Assembly (NCBI RefSeq): GCF_932294415.1 | Contig: NC_065535.1 | Coordinates: forward strand, 95,744,862-95,808,861 | From: Quercus robur | Taxonomy: Eukaryota > Streptophyta > Magnoliopsida > Fagales > Fagaceae | Reading direction: 5' to 3' | Length of the DNA stretch: 64,000 bases | Shown: positions 11,907 through 23,030 of the stretch, one piece after another | How positions within the stretch are numbered: the first letter of the stretch is position 1 | How the letters are laid out: each line of letters starts with the position of its first letter | Translations under genes and position numbers: made by a program | The notes under the pieces: generated by a model | Seen by the model: only the letters and a program-made list of their open reading frames with translations | What the model was told of the DNA's origin: nothing | The model's database searches: none

Positions 11907-13027
11907 TGAAAGTTCAAAAACGTGTACAAAAACACTTTTGAACGTTTAGACCCCCAAAAACCAATTTAATCAACACACGCAAAATGTTAAACAATAGTGT
12001 GCGGAAACTTAACATATGCTATAACATGGTATTGATTAAACAACTATCTAAGCCACAACAAAATACACCACAGCAAATAATGTAAAGGCAGAGATAGAGA
12101 GGAAGGAAGATGCAAACACAGCGATAACACCAGATATGTTATCGAAGAGGAAACCGAAGACCTCGACGAAAAACCTCTCCGCCGCCCTCCAAGCGGTAAT
12201 CAATCCACTAGAAAATACAGTTGGGATACAAGGACAGCAATAGACCCTCCAAGTCTAATCTACCCAATGCACCTAAGCCCTCCAAGCTTCTTGCTCCAAC
12301 GAGGTTGCGCCGAACCTTTTTCTTTTCTAGCTTTCCGGATTCCGCTACTACACCGTAGCATCAACCAATAAATATTGGCTCCTTCCTAACTGCTTCCCAG
12401 AACTCCAAACGACTGTCTCACAGAGATGATAATGGTGAGAACCAGGTTTGGTATAATGGCCTCTCAAGGATTTGACAATGGAGAGGAAGAGAGTGAGGGA
12501 ATTTGATGAGACTCTAAGGTAGAGATTGTGGGTGAAACAATCTGGTTTTTCTTTAGGGTTTCTCTCTCAAAATTCTCTCTGGAAGCTCTCTGGAAGCTCT
12601 CTTTCAATCGTGGGTTAAAAGGGTATTTATACTGAAGAGGAGTGGAATGCGAAACGTCAGGTTTTTCCAAAACAGGGGTGGCTCGCGGCTTGACCTCGCG
12701 GCTTGACTAAGTCACGAGTTCCAGTCGCGAGTTAACCGTATGGCCAGTTGTCCTGTTTTGTCCTGTAGTGTTCCAGCTAGCATGACTGTTCATCTTCCAG
12801 CATGCTTGGCACGTGTGCAGATCTTGGCGGGTTGAAGCCGCGAGTCCAGCCGCGAGTCCCAGCCGCGACACTCTGTTTTCTTGCACACTCTTGAGCAATC
12901 TTCACACTATCTCACTCACTACCCTTACAACAATCCCACCTAAATACAGGGTTACTAAATGCTGAATTACAAGCAAATTTGGCACGGAATAAAGCCAATT
13001 AGATGGTTGAATAAATTCAACCTTACA
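11907..13027 (-). repeat. 5' LTR of the gag-only element
   Basis: 1121 bp, collinear with the LTR at 7126-8235 apart from an extra 11 bp copy of GGAAGCTCTCT near 12580-12600. TATA box at plus 12623-12632. Confidence 0.9.
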
Positions 13028-14066
13028 GAAACCCTAAAGAAAAACCAGATTGTTTCACCCACAATCTCTACCTTAGAGTCTCATCAAAATCCCTCACTCT
13101 CTTCCTCTCCATTGTCAAATCCTTGAGAGGCTTTTATACCAAACCTGGTTCTCACCATTATCATCCCTGTGAGACAGACGTTTGGAGTTCTGGGAAGCAG
13201 TTAGGAAGGAGCCAATCTTTATTGGTTGATGCTACGGTGTAGTAGCGGAATCCGGAAAGCTAGAAAAGAAAAAGGTTCGGCGCAACCTCGTTGGAGCAAG
13301 AAGCTTGGAGGGCTTAGGTGCATTGGGTAGATTAGGCTTGGAGGGTCTATTGCTGTCCTTGTATCCCAACTGTATTTTCTAGTGGATTGATTACCGCTTG
13401 GAGGGCGGCGAAGAGGTTTTTCGCCGAGGTCTTCGGTTTCCTCTTCGATAACATATCTGGTGTTATCGCTGTGTTTGCATCTTCCTTCCTCTCTATCTCT
13501 GCCTTTACATTATCTGCTGTGGTTTATTTTGTTGTGGCTTAGATAGTTGTTTAATCAATTCCATGTTATAGCATATGTTAAGTTTCCGCACACTAGTTGT
13601 TTAACATATTGCGTGTGTTGATTATTTTGGTTTTTGGGGGTCTAAACGTTCAAAAGTGTTTTTGTACACGTTTTTGAACTTTCAGTTGTAAACGTTCAGG
13701 AAAAAAAAATGTATAGAACACTAAAATGTCTCAGAAATCATGAATAGAAAAATATTGATGGTTTCAAAAGTTGTTGCCATCATGATGAAGGGGATAAAAG
13801 TTAGGGACAAAAATGAACTTCTAATTTAGTTTATCTATTAGAAAGTGACGATCATACAAGCTGAGGAGCCGTCTCAAAAATTGTTGGAATATTGTATCTA
13901 TAAGTTTATAACACACAAGCTGACATTCAAATGAAGATAGAAGTTTATCTTCTTTATTCTCTTAAAATTTGTTTACTTGCCATACCACCCAAACTAAACG
14001 TATTCCATTAATGTCAAACAGACACTTAAAACTAGGTACCATTTCAGATACCCTTAAATGTAGATC

Positions 14067-15706
14067 CTATTGACTACATGTCTCCATAAGAAAGGGAATA
14101 CAAGGGGTGACATTTAAATACAAATCATTTTTTCTCCTACAGGTTGATCCCAAATTCTCGGTCATGTCAAGTTCTTCTGGTTTAACTTCATTTGGTAGTT
14201 TCCAGTCAAAGTGGTATAGCAATTGAGCAAGTGCAAGTTCAATAATTGCAATACCAAATGTTATGCCTGGACACATCCTTCTTCCAGCCCCAAGTGGAAG
14301 GAATTCAAAGTCATTCCCTTTAAAATCAAAAGAAGAACCATGGAACCTCTCTGGCTCAAAGTAATCAGAATTAACCCAATAATCAGGATCTCTCCCAATA
14401 GCCCACACATTGACAATAACTTTGGTTTTAGTAGGTATATCATATCCATTGATTTCACATCTCTCCCCACATTCCCTTGGGATTAAGGTTTCGTGAGGAT
14501 GTAATCGTAAAGTTTCTTTAACAACTAATTTCACATAATCTAACTTCTGAGTGTCTGTATATTCAATTTTTCTCTTTCCTTCAAAGACCTTGCACACTTC
14601 AGCTTGTGCCTTCTCCACTACCTTTGGGTTTCTAAGCAACTCTGACATTGCCCATTCTAAGGTTGTTGCTGCAGTCTCACCCCCTGCAAGGTAGATTTCC
14701 TGAAAAATATTTGAACTAACTTTTAAGTCATATAAATCTTATTAGTAGTTGAAAAACACTTACTATTGCAAGAGTCTATTAAGTCATACCGAAGTGACAG
14801 CTTTGATGTGCTTGGTTGTGATCTCAAATTTGAGGTCACTCGACTTCTGAAGTTTCAGGAGCACATCAATAAGATATTCCTTGCATGAAGAGTCATTGGT
14901 GGTGCTAGTGGTTATCATTTTCATCTTATGATCATCAATTATATCCTCAAGAATTTTGTCCCTCTTTCCGTGAAGTCTTTTCAAGGTAGTCTTCATCCCA
15001 TTGATTGAGGCAATAAATTTAAGTGAGGGATACAAATCCGGCACAATAAAACCTGAAGCAAGCACCATTATCTCCTTAACCAAAGATATGAACTCGTCTT
15101 GGGCTTTGCACTTTTCTCCAAATGCAGCTCTAGAAGTTACAGTATTTGTCAAGTCGAATAAATGCTTGCTGAGATTGATGGAAAGCCCGTTGGACAAAGA
15201 AAGAGTTTCAATAAGATTCCATACCTCTTCTTCTCTTACTGACCTAAATGACTGAACTCGCTGAGCAGTTAGAAGTTCCAAAGCAAAATTTTTCTCATTT
15301 GTCTCCAGCAATCGCCATAGGGAGAGCCAAGAATGCCTGAATATGCATATGATAGAAATTCTCCCACAAAAAAGTCAGGCCTTTGTGCAAAACAAAGTTC
15401 ATGTGTTTTCAATACCTCTCTTGCTGCTTTTGGTGACGAAATGATCACCGCTGATACCTCACCCAACTGTAGCCGCATAACAGGTCCATGTTTCTTTGCT
15501 AAATCTCTCAAAGAATTATGAGGTAATGATCCTGAGGTAATCAACTGATGCAAGTTCCCTATAAGAGGAAGCTTTCACAGCCCTGGTGGCGACTTCAGGA
15601 TGGTACCTCGGGCTTTATTTCTCTTCCAATATGCCACCAGTACCAAAAGGAAGAAGGAACAGGTAAGGATTGAAGTAAAAGACAGTAACTGGAACATTAT
15701 GGACAT
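14067..15706 (-). pseudogene. CYP71-family cytochrome P450 pseudogene (two exons, two lesions)
   Basis: Exon 1 is 15706-14790, the intron 14789-14700 (GT-AG, 90 bp, phase 0) and exon 2 14699-14067. The frame would give about 516 residues, normal for CYP71 ER-membrane monooxygenases. Seen in order: an N-terminal hydrophobic anchor (SILTCSFFLLVLVAYW), a proline hinge (KSPPGL), the WRQMRK C-helix, an I-helix AGGETAATT, the ExxR motif (KETLRLHP), EPERF, and the heme loop FLPLGAGRRMCPG with its cysteine ligand. Two lesions break exon 1. A TGA at 15575-15577 sits where the family has tryptophan after the hinge. One base is missing near 15285-15288, just after WRQMRK, so upstream and downstream halves lie in different frames. 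Exon 2 is undamaged, so loss looks recent. It resembles the CYP71D group; the substrate cannot be told. Start could be 15706 or 15697. Confidence 0.9.
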
Positions 15707-15764
15707 TGAAGAGGCTCTTACAAATGTGTGAACTCTAGATAGGTTTCTGGTGTAATTTTAGTAC

Positions 15765-15774
15765 TCTTTTATAG
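15765..15774 (-). promoter_or_regulatory. TATA box of the P450 pseudogene
   Basis: The minus strand reads CTATAAAAGA about 60 bp upstream of the first ATG, the right distance for a short 5' leader. A consensus match only. Confidence 0.5.
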
Positions 15775-16285
15775 AAATATCATGCACTTAAAACAATTTT
15801 GTAAGCATCTAATGATGTCATCCCAGAATCATTAGGATTTTAAAAGCTACTATGCGGATGTGACTTGGTAATAAGAGTTCTTTTATTGCTTCACATGATG
15901 CTTGATAGGAATTGAATAGTTTAAGTAGTGACACTTCAATGAATGTGTTAAGCCCACAACGATAGCATCATTAAGACTCCGATAGTACACGTTGTATTAT
16001 CTTTACTATCACATGACGTGAGGTTGATGAGTCCACACCAGAAACTTCTTTTTGTTGTTTAGCCAAAAATAAAGAGAAAGTGATTTCATATTATGACTTG
16101 CAAGTAAGAACAAAGAAAAAGGAAAAGAAATTGATTTGATATATAACCTAATGCAGAAGAGACCTGGACAACCTTCAATTATTCATCTGCTTGTATTCAA
16201 TTTATCTTGAGGGTTTAACTTTTTTTTTTTTGGCTAAATCTTGAGGGTTAACTTAATGGTTATCTTTTTCAATAAGTTAAAGTAA

Positions 16286-17055
16286 TCTATATCTATATAT
16301 TACTAAAAGCAGAAGCGTAGCATTAATGTTGCTGCTTTCACGTTGCCCCACATTAGCTGCCACGTCATTCTCTTTTTTTTTTTTTCTTTTTTTTTTCTAT
16401 TTTAAAATATAATTTGTCCTACAATTTTAAAATAGTTTTACAATTTTCAATTCTATAAATGTAGTCCACTACTTATTTATTTACTTCCGCTATCACCTTA
16501 TAAAGACTTGGGATTTTATTAAATCCAACCCACTACTTATTTATTTACTTTCACTATCACCCTATAATAAATCTATATAATTAATCCAGTCCACCTCTTA
16601 TTTATTTAGTTCCATAATCAAGCCCAATCCAAAGGTTTTTCAGTTCAGTTTTAGGGTTTTATGTGAACCCTTTTAGCTTAAAAAAAAACAAAAACAAAAA
16701 CAAAAACAAAACAAAAAACAAAAACAAAACAAAACGTTGAAACCTTTCAAGCTTTTGGGTTTTTTTTTTTTTTTTTTTTTTACCAATTTTCTTATAATTG
16801 TTTTTAACATTTATTCTTTTAATGTTTATACTTCTCCAACCTTTCTCTCTCTCTTACCATTTCATCTCCCCATTACTTCAATTTTTCTCCCTCCTTTACC
16901 TTTTCATCTCTCCACTACCCTCTACATTAATATCATTATTCCTCTTTTTCTTCATTCTCCATTATTTTTGCCTCTTCTTATTCACACCCTCTTACTATAA
17001 ATTTTTCACTATCTCTTTTATTCTATGCATAGTTTTCCCTCACAAAAAAAAAAAG

Positions 17056-17091
<36 letters not shown>

Positions 17092-17979
17092 AATTTTTTG
17101 GTGGATTTTTTAATTTTTCTTGCATCTCTACTTTAGGTTGATAATTTTTTATATTCTTTAAAACTCTATTTTGGGTTAATGCGATTTAGTTTTGTTTTTA
17201 AAATTGTGATTTAGTTTTGTTTTTTAAATTGTTGTTGTTGTTTTTTTTTTATTTTTTATTCTCTTTGATTGTTAAATGTTATCCTATTGCGTTTTAAAGA
17301 ATTAAATATAGTATATAAAAATATAATATTATTCTATTACATAGCATGATTTGGATAATTTGGTATTTATTCGGTTATATAGCATGATTTTTTATAATGC
17401 TCAATTTAGATGTTAAACTATGAGACTTTACTAATTTTTGTTTATTTTCTAATCCTTTGTGGTGGACAAAGACTCTTAATAGTTGTATTAGAAGTACTCT
17501 ATAATACCATTTATTTAAAGAAAAGCAAAGGTTAGCCAAACGAAAATAATTGGATAGGTGACAAATTTTAACTTTTGCAATTTTATTTTTATTATTATTA
17601 TTTTATAACAATGCATGTATAGAAATATAATTCTTAGGTTTTGCTAATAATTGTTTATTTGATAATATGTTTTGGGTGACCGATATTATAATTTCTACAA
17701 AGAAAATAATCTTAATAGATTATCAAAAGCAAAATTTTATCCTAATATTTGTTCAATTAATCATTAATGTTAAGTTTTATTAATTTTTTTTTAGTTTACG
17801 TTTTTTTGTTGTTTTGGATTGTTCCTATATTATATTTATGATTGTTCTTATAATAAATAAAATATGATTATGAAATACATTACTCATTATTAGATTAGTT
17901 TAAATTGTAAAAAAAAAAAAAAATTAATAAAACCACCATAAAAATAATTATCACGCACAATATGCGGGTTCACGGCTAG
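16286..17979 (+). mobile_element. Non-autonomous Helitron, 1.69 kb
   Basis: Starts TCTATATCTATATATTAC after an A and ends in CTAG before a T, the Helitron rule of insertion between A and T. Eighteen bases before the end lies the small hairpin CGCA-CAATA-TGCG. No Rep/helicase frame is present. The second duplication copy reads AGAGTAATAAAATATAAA straight through, which is the expected empty site. Inside are long T-runs, a (CT)n tract (17058-17091) and no supported exon. Confidence 0.88.
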
Positions 17980-18003
17980 TAAAATATAAAAAACAAACAT
18001 TTG

Positions 18004-18846
18004 TGATGGTTTTTAGATCCCTTAAAAACACAATTGGATTAACTTAGGTAATTAGCCAAGTTGTTACTTAGTCCAAATTAACAAATCTAGGTTATCACAA
18101 TTAAAACAATCATACATGCAAAGCAGCGGAAGGATAAATAACACAATGATATGATCACCTAGGAAACCAAATCGGTAAAAACTTGGGGAGGATTTAACCT
18201 AGCTATCCTCAAGGTAAACTTGAATCCACTATGAAAGAATCGAAATTGTTCAACAGGACTTAGACCACTAACATCCTATTGCTACCCACTAGTAGAAACT
18301 TACTGACACGACCACGTGTAAGCTCCGAAACCACGGATTCCTTCTTTCTTGGATTCTCCAACAAGCACAAGCACACCCTCTTGTGTTTCTTTAAGTTCTT
18401 AAGGCAGCAACTGATTGATAATCAAGCTCTTGAAGAAATCTCCTTCTTGATAATCCTAAGCTTGTGTAAAGGAAGGCTCCTCACAGATCTCACAAGAGAT
18501 TTACACAAATAGCAATATGAGCAACACTAAAACGTGGCTAGGGTTTGCCTTATATACCCAGGGCAAATTAGAAAACCCTAAATGTTTTAAAACAAAACTA
18601 GGGCTGAGTTGGAATTCTGCAGAAAACGCATTAGACTCGATTTTCGATTGATCGAGCGAAGCTTCGATCGATCGAACCAGGCCGAGAAGCATAAATGATT
18701 TCTGCATTAGCTTGTTCCAACTTTACATAAATGAATCAACTTTGAGCAAGTCTAAACACGACTAAACATCTTGTTTTGATCATGGTTTGCCAACAATACA
18801 CATTAGAGTTCTAAATACATAAAATCTAAATCTTTAGAACCTAACA
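18004..18846 (-). mobile_element. Solo LTR of a Copia element
   Basis: 843 bp. Read on the minus strand it begins TGTTAGGTTCTAAAG and ends in CATCA, and it is homologous to the LTR at 22126-22972. It has a perfect 5 bp target duplication ATTTG at 17999-18003 and 18847-18851. There is no internal sequence. The second duplication copy has one ATTTG at the matching site (about 19129-19133). Confidence 0.92.
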
Positions 18847-18876
18847 ATTTGGTAATGACTTCATATATCATGACAA

Positions 18877-19160
18877 GTGATTTCATATTATAACTTGCAA
18901 GTAAGAGCAAAGAAAAAAGAAAAGAAATTGATTTGATATATAAACTAACGTAGAAGAGACCTGGACAACCTTCAATTATTTATCCGCTTGTGACCGATTT
19001 ATCTTGAGGTTAATTGTTTTTTTGCTAAATCTTGAGGGTTAACTTAATAGTTATCTTTTTCTACAAGTTAGAGTAATAAAATATAAAACAAACAAACAAA
19101 AAAACAAAACAAAACAAACAAACAAACATTTGATAATGACTTCATATATCATGACAAGTG
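18877..19160. repeat. Tandem duplication copy 2 (empty site)
   Basis: Uninterrupted copy of the 16080-18879 unit. It lacks both the Helitron and the solo LTR and has an expanded AAAC/AAAACA stretch near 19085-19130. Confidence 0.9.
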
Positions 19161-19777
19161 GGAAACCAGAATATATATTAGCCAAAAACAAATAGCCAAA
19201 GCTGAACTGCTTGACAAAGTTTACAAATATGAAATATCCTTAATTCTAATAAAATGACATGTATTAGAGGGTGTATCGAGGTTTGTTACCAAAAAGTAAA
19301 GAATGTGGAGCAACAAATTTCCATCCTTCATATTACTTGAGTCTTTGATGAAATTTAAAATCTACATACCAGCCTAATGACAACACTGAAAGGCAACATA
19401 GGGTTCTAATGCTATGCTTATTATTGGGTACACGTGAGTGAAGCCCCCATATTAAATAATAAAACAAAAATGAATAGTTAATATACCATAGTTAAACCTA
19501 AACTCATTGGCTGAAATCTTTTGCGTTAAGTAGTGTCTCTATATGTTATACTAAATTATTAATTACTCAATTGGAGTCCTACTAAGATATTCTCTCCCCA
19601 ATTCAATTTAATGGCCTACATCCATAATAGAAAACCAAAAGGCACAAGAATATTGAAATGCCCTTTAAGATTGAGCTCTGCTATGCAAGGTAACAGTTCA
19701 AAAAAGTGAAAATGATTTCTAGGTATGCAACACACAGCAATGCTACTCAACTAGCAGGAAATTTATCTTTAGAACTA
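19161..19777. other. Intergenic, no gene seen
   Basis: AT-rich spacer. No exon, RNA gene or named repeat recognised. Confidence 0.5.
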
Positions 19778-19780
19778 TAA

Positions 19781-20774
19781 GTGCATCCACAGCAGTGGTG
19801 CTATTTTTTTAGCTATTTGGCACCATAAAAAGCTACTTTATCTATTTTACCTATTTACTTTATAAAACATCCAACATTAGTGGATCTCTTTTAGCTTTTA
19901 ACATAATAAAATAATATAAACATTACAATAAAATATTATATCTACTACATTATTTTATTAATTTCTTTTTTTCTCTCTATCTCTGTGCATGTCGTGCCTC
20001 TCCACTCTCACTTCTCATTTCTCTCCTCTCCACTCTCGCTTCTCTCTATCTCGTCCCTGCTCTCTCCTTCCCACCCGTCACCATCTCGAAACCTTCCTCG
20101 CCAATGTTGGAGACAAAATCATCGAAGCTCTTGAGGATCCTATTGGTTATGGGTTGTGGGTTGTGCCAGTGCGAGTTTGTGGGTTGTGCTGTGGGTTTGT
20201 GATCTTTCTCTCTATTCTAACCGATCTGCCATGGGTTTGTGATTTGTGATGTGAGTTTGTGTTTTGTGGTGGTTGTGGATGTGCGAGTTTGTGGTGGGTC
20301 GCTTATTGCAGGTGGTGGTGGTGGTGGTGGTGGTGGTGGTGGTGGTGGTGGGCGCTTTGTCGTTGGTGGTGATGGTGGGTCGTTGGGATGGGTTTAATGA
20401 TCCGTGGGTTTGGTGGATTGGCGTTGCTTCAGTGGCAATGGTCCTATCCGGTGTTGTTTCTAGTGGCTAGGTGTCTGATTTAGTGGGTTTTTATATGGAT
20501 TTTATAAGCACCACTGCCGGCAAGCTGGCCGGCGAAGCAAAGAGGAGATGAAAGGGGCCTCAAAGAGAGAGAAAGAAAGAATAAGAGAAAATATTTTTTT
20601 TAACGAGAGAAGGGAGAGAAGTTTAATAAAATATTATTATTATTTTTAGCTTCTTGCTAGAGTGCATGGCCATTTATAGCTATGCACTATAGCAAGAAGC
20701 TAAAAAATTTATCTATGGCACCACTACTGCAAAAATAGCTTTATAGCTATTTAGCACCACTATTGCTAGTGCTC
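19781..20774. mobile_element. PIF/Harbinger-type non-autonomous element
   Basis: Imperfect inverted ends (GTGCATCCACAGCAGTGGTGCTA on the left; GAGCACTAGCAATAGTGGTGCTA as the reverse complement of the right end) are flanked by TAA on both sides (19778-19780 and 20775-20777). The 3 bp TWA-type duplication and the ends fit PIF/Harbinger. The 994 bp body has no transposase. It carries a G- and T-rich stretch with a (GGT)n run whose open frames are low-complexity artefacts. Confidence 0.65.
20310..20351. repeat. (GGT)n microsatellite
   Basis: About 13 GGT units inside the PIF/Harbinger-type element. Confidence 0.9.
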
Positions 20775-21008
20775 TAATGACAACATCTCTGGCAGCTTCC
20801 AATCAAAATATAAGAGCAGGCAGGTAAGCTTTCATAAATTGGTAACCAGATCTAACTCGTAAAAAAGCAAAATTGCATAGAATAGCCTGGACAATTTTGG
20901 TTAACGTGCAAAGTGTACAACACATATCATTCTATCTTCATCCCCTAGTAATTTATCCAAACTAAAACTTTAGTGCACCAGTTCGTTTGAATGCATCAAC
21001 TGCAGGTT

Positions 21009-22074
21009 CTAACCATGCCATGATTCTTCTTCCCCAGCTTCAGCAGCAGCTATCTCAAAATCCAATTTGTTTATTAGCTGCTCACTTACATGTTTTACCA
21101 CAGACATCATATCAAGAATGATGCTTGGATCCAGGCCTACACCACCTCGTTTAGTCAGCCACAAATATGTCCTTTCCTGTTAACAGAAATAGAAACAGCG
21201 GAGCTTATTTGGGACTCCTCTTCTGAAGTGGCACCTACAATATAGTGCCATCCCACCTATAAAACAAAAGGTTAGTACTACATGCTGGAAGTACAGACAT
21301 TTGCAACTTATGAAAAGATTATAACTAAAAGTGCAGTTTTGTCACCTTTGTTAATGTAACTATGACAGGAATATCTGATGTGTCAAACTGCAGAAATTCT
21401 TCCTCACTGATGTTAACCTCTGGTTTCTCATCACCCAATGCACCAACTGCAACACAAACTCTTGGGATGCCTGTATTGCTCAAAGCAACCTTCAGGAACA
21501 ACAATAATAAGATACATTAGTTTTCAGTTTCCAATGGCAGCACAGTCATCTACTATTTATGATGCCTCTGATCATGAGAATCTAGGGAGAATAACGATGC
21601 CAAAAATTTATATGCCTGCTTCTATCATGGTAAAATAGATACATAGGCAAAAAGATTGTTTAAATGGGGAGCCTTTCTGAAATAGGGGTTGAGGATGCCA
21701 ACCAATTCCCTCCCCTAGACCCCACAAAACTGAAGCCTTCTGCACTGAGTATGACCAATATCTATTACACTTATCAGAAAAAATGAAGCTCAGTGAAGTT
21801 CAATCAATCTAATTTAGACATGGTTCTAGCACAAGAGATATGGCTCATTAGCTCTCTAGACTTTATCAACAGCCAAAAAAATTCTTGACATCCTGACGAA
21901 ATTAAGAGAAAAATTAAACTGCAAATGTATGTATGTGGAGAAAAACTACCTTAATGGTAGAACCTAGGGCATCAAGCAGATTCCCGTCTGAACAAACAAC
22001 AAGACAATCAATATAAAGATCCTAGCAAATTTTTCCCTCCGCAACTATTAGAGATGAGAGATCAATTCCAGCCC
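21009..22074 (-). pseudogene. RRP42: RRP42 pseudogene, C-terminal half (exons 5-7)
   Basis: RRP42 is an RNase PH-fold subunit of the nine-protein exosome ring in nucleus and cytoplasm, catalytically inactive in eukaryotes. Three exons remain: 22074-21950 (IDLSSLIVAEGKIC, then DLYIDCLVV and SDGNLLDALGSTIK), 21489-21346 (VALSNTGIPRV to [10 protein letters not shown]) and 21256-21009 (VGWHYIVGATSEEESQ to the acidic C-terminus ending EEESWHG and stop). Splice signals are GT-AG. Lesions: TAG where exon 5 should have tryptophan (before DLYID), and one missing base near 21159 between NRKGHICG and LTKRGG. Exons 1-4 are absent; intron 4 is cut at 22126 by a Copia LTR. The copy at 48.2-49.4 kb has the complementary 5' exons but overlaps in exon 5, so the two are separate copies. 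Confidence 0.85.
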
Positions 22075-22125
22075 CTATGAAAAATAAATAAGACCTCATT
22101 TTTCAATTCAAGCAAAGCAAGAACC

Positions 22126-22972
22126 TGTTAGGTTCTATAAACTAAGGATTTTATGTATTTAGAACTCTAATGTGTATTGTTGGCAAACCATGATCAAAGC
22201 AATATGTTTAGTCATGTTTAGACTTGCTCAACGTTGGTTCATTTATGTAAAGTTGGAATAACCTGTTGTAGAATTTATTTATGCTTCTCAGCCTAGTTCG
22301 ATCGATTGAAGTTTAGGCTCGATTAATCGAAAATCGGGTCAGATGCGTTTTCTACAGAATTCCAACTCAACCCTAGTTTTGTTTTAAAAACATTTAGGGT
22401 TTTCTAATTTACCTTAGGTATAAATGGCAAACCCTAGCCACGTTTTAGTGTTGCTCATATTGCTGTTTGTGTAAATTTCTTATGAGATCTGTGAGGAGCT
22501 TTCCTTTACACAAGCTTAGGATTATCAAGAAGGAGATTTCTTTAAGAGTTTGATGATCATTCAGTTGCTACCATAAGAACTTAAAGAAACACAAGCGGGT
22601 GTGCTTGTATTTGCTGGAGAATCCAAGAAAGAGGGAATCCATGGTTTCGGAGCTTGCGCGTGGTCATGTTAGTAAGTTTCTACTGGTGGGTAGTAATAGG
22701 ATGTTAGTGGTCTAAGTCCTGTTGAACAACTTCGATTATTTCATAGTGGATTCAGGTTTACCTTGAGGATAGTTAGGTTAAATCCTCCCCAGGTTTTTAC
22801 CGGTTTGGTTTCCTGGGTGATCATATCTCTGTGTTATTTATCTTTTCGCTGCTTTGCATGATATGATTGTGTTGATTGTGATAACCTAGATTTGTTAATT
22901 TGGACTAAGTAACAACTTGGCTTATTACCTAGGTTAATCCAACTGTGTTTTTGAGGGGTCTAAAAACTATCA
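22126..22972 (+). repeat. 5' LTR of a Copia element
   Basis: 847 bp, TGTTAGG...ACTATCA, homologous to the solo LTR at 18004-18846. It carries a GATCGATTGA-rich segment near 22300-22330. It lies inside intron 4 of the RRP42 pseudogene. Confidence 0.88.
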
Positions 22973-22974
22973 AG

Positions 22975-22989
22975 TGGTATCAGAGCGGG
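22975..22989 (+). other. Primer-binding site of the Copia element
   Basis: TGGTATCAGAGCGGG two bases after the LTR, the same initiator-Met type as in the gag-only element. Confidence 0.9.
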
Positions 22990-23030
22990 TTGCTCTCTTG
23001 TTGTTGATCTTTTGATCACTGGGTTGATCC

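Larger units (their letters stand above)
7126..13027 (-). mobile_element. Complete gag-only LTR retrotransposon (non-autonomous, Copia-type)
   Basis: Minus-strand element of 5902 bp with two LTRs (7126-8235 and 11907-13027), both TG...CA. The perfect 5 bp target duplication GAAAC lies at 7121-7125 and 13028-13032. The LTRs differ by about seven substitutions counted by eye plus one 11 bp duplication in the right LTR, so the insertion is young. The internal region has an initiator-Met primer site, a polypurine tract and one gag-like frame. No protease, integrase or reverse transcriptase motif is present, so movement would need enzymes supplied in trans. The 2.5 kb between the gag stop and the left LTR has no supported gene. 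Confidence 0.92.
6667..13684 (+). mobile_element. Solo LTR (outer), split by a related element
   Basis: Pieces 6667-7125 and 13028-13684 together make one plus-oriented LTR of about 1.11 kb, beginning TGTAAGGTTG and ending GAACTTTCA. It has a TATA box (TATAAATA, 7063-7070) and the same GC-rich CGCG motifs as the inner element. Flanks are GTTAT (6662-6666) and GTTGT (13685-13689), a 4 of 5 match that fits an aged target duplication. No internal retroelement sequence belongs to it, so it is a solo LTR left by recombination. The inner element sits in it in opposite orientation. Confidence 0.85.
6073..13961. repeat. Tandem duplication, copy 2 (split by nested LTR elements)
   Basis: Copy 2 runs 6073-6666, is interrupted by the LTR elements at 6667-13684, and resumes at 13690-13961 (866 bp without the insert). 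The right part again carries the CTCAGAAATCATGAATAG and TCTATTAGAAAGTGA segments seen at 5838 and 5945. Copy 1 is therefore a paralogous empty site for the insertion. Confidence 0.8.
16080..18879. repeat. Tandem duplication copy 1, carrying a Helitron and a solo LTR
   Basis: From GTGATTTCATATTAT to ATGACAAGTG, the sequence outside the two insertions (about 258 bp) recurs directly at 18877-19160. Shared segments include AGAGACCTGGACAACCTTC and TTGAGGGTTAACTTAAT. Confidence 0.9.

Noticed and set aside
6796..12898. A 63-residue frame (starting MLKSVQENRVSRLGLAAG) found three times
   Set aside because: All three lie in the U3 part of the LTRs (6796-6987, 7915-8106, 12707-12898). They are copies of one non-coding repeat, kept alike by recent transposition.
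20264..20470. Frame with a long valine run
   Set aside because: Translation of a (GGT)n tract inside a transposable element.
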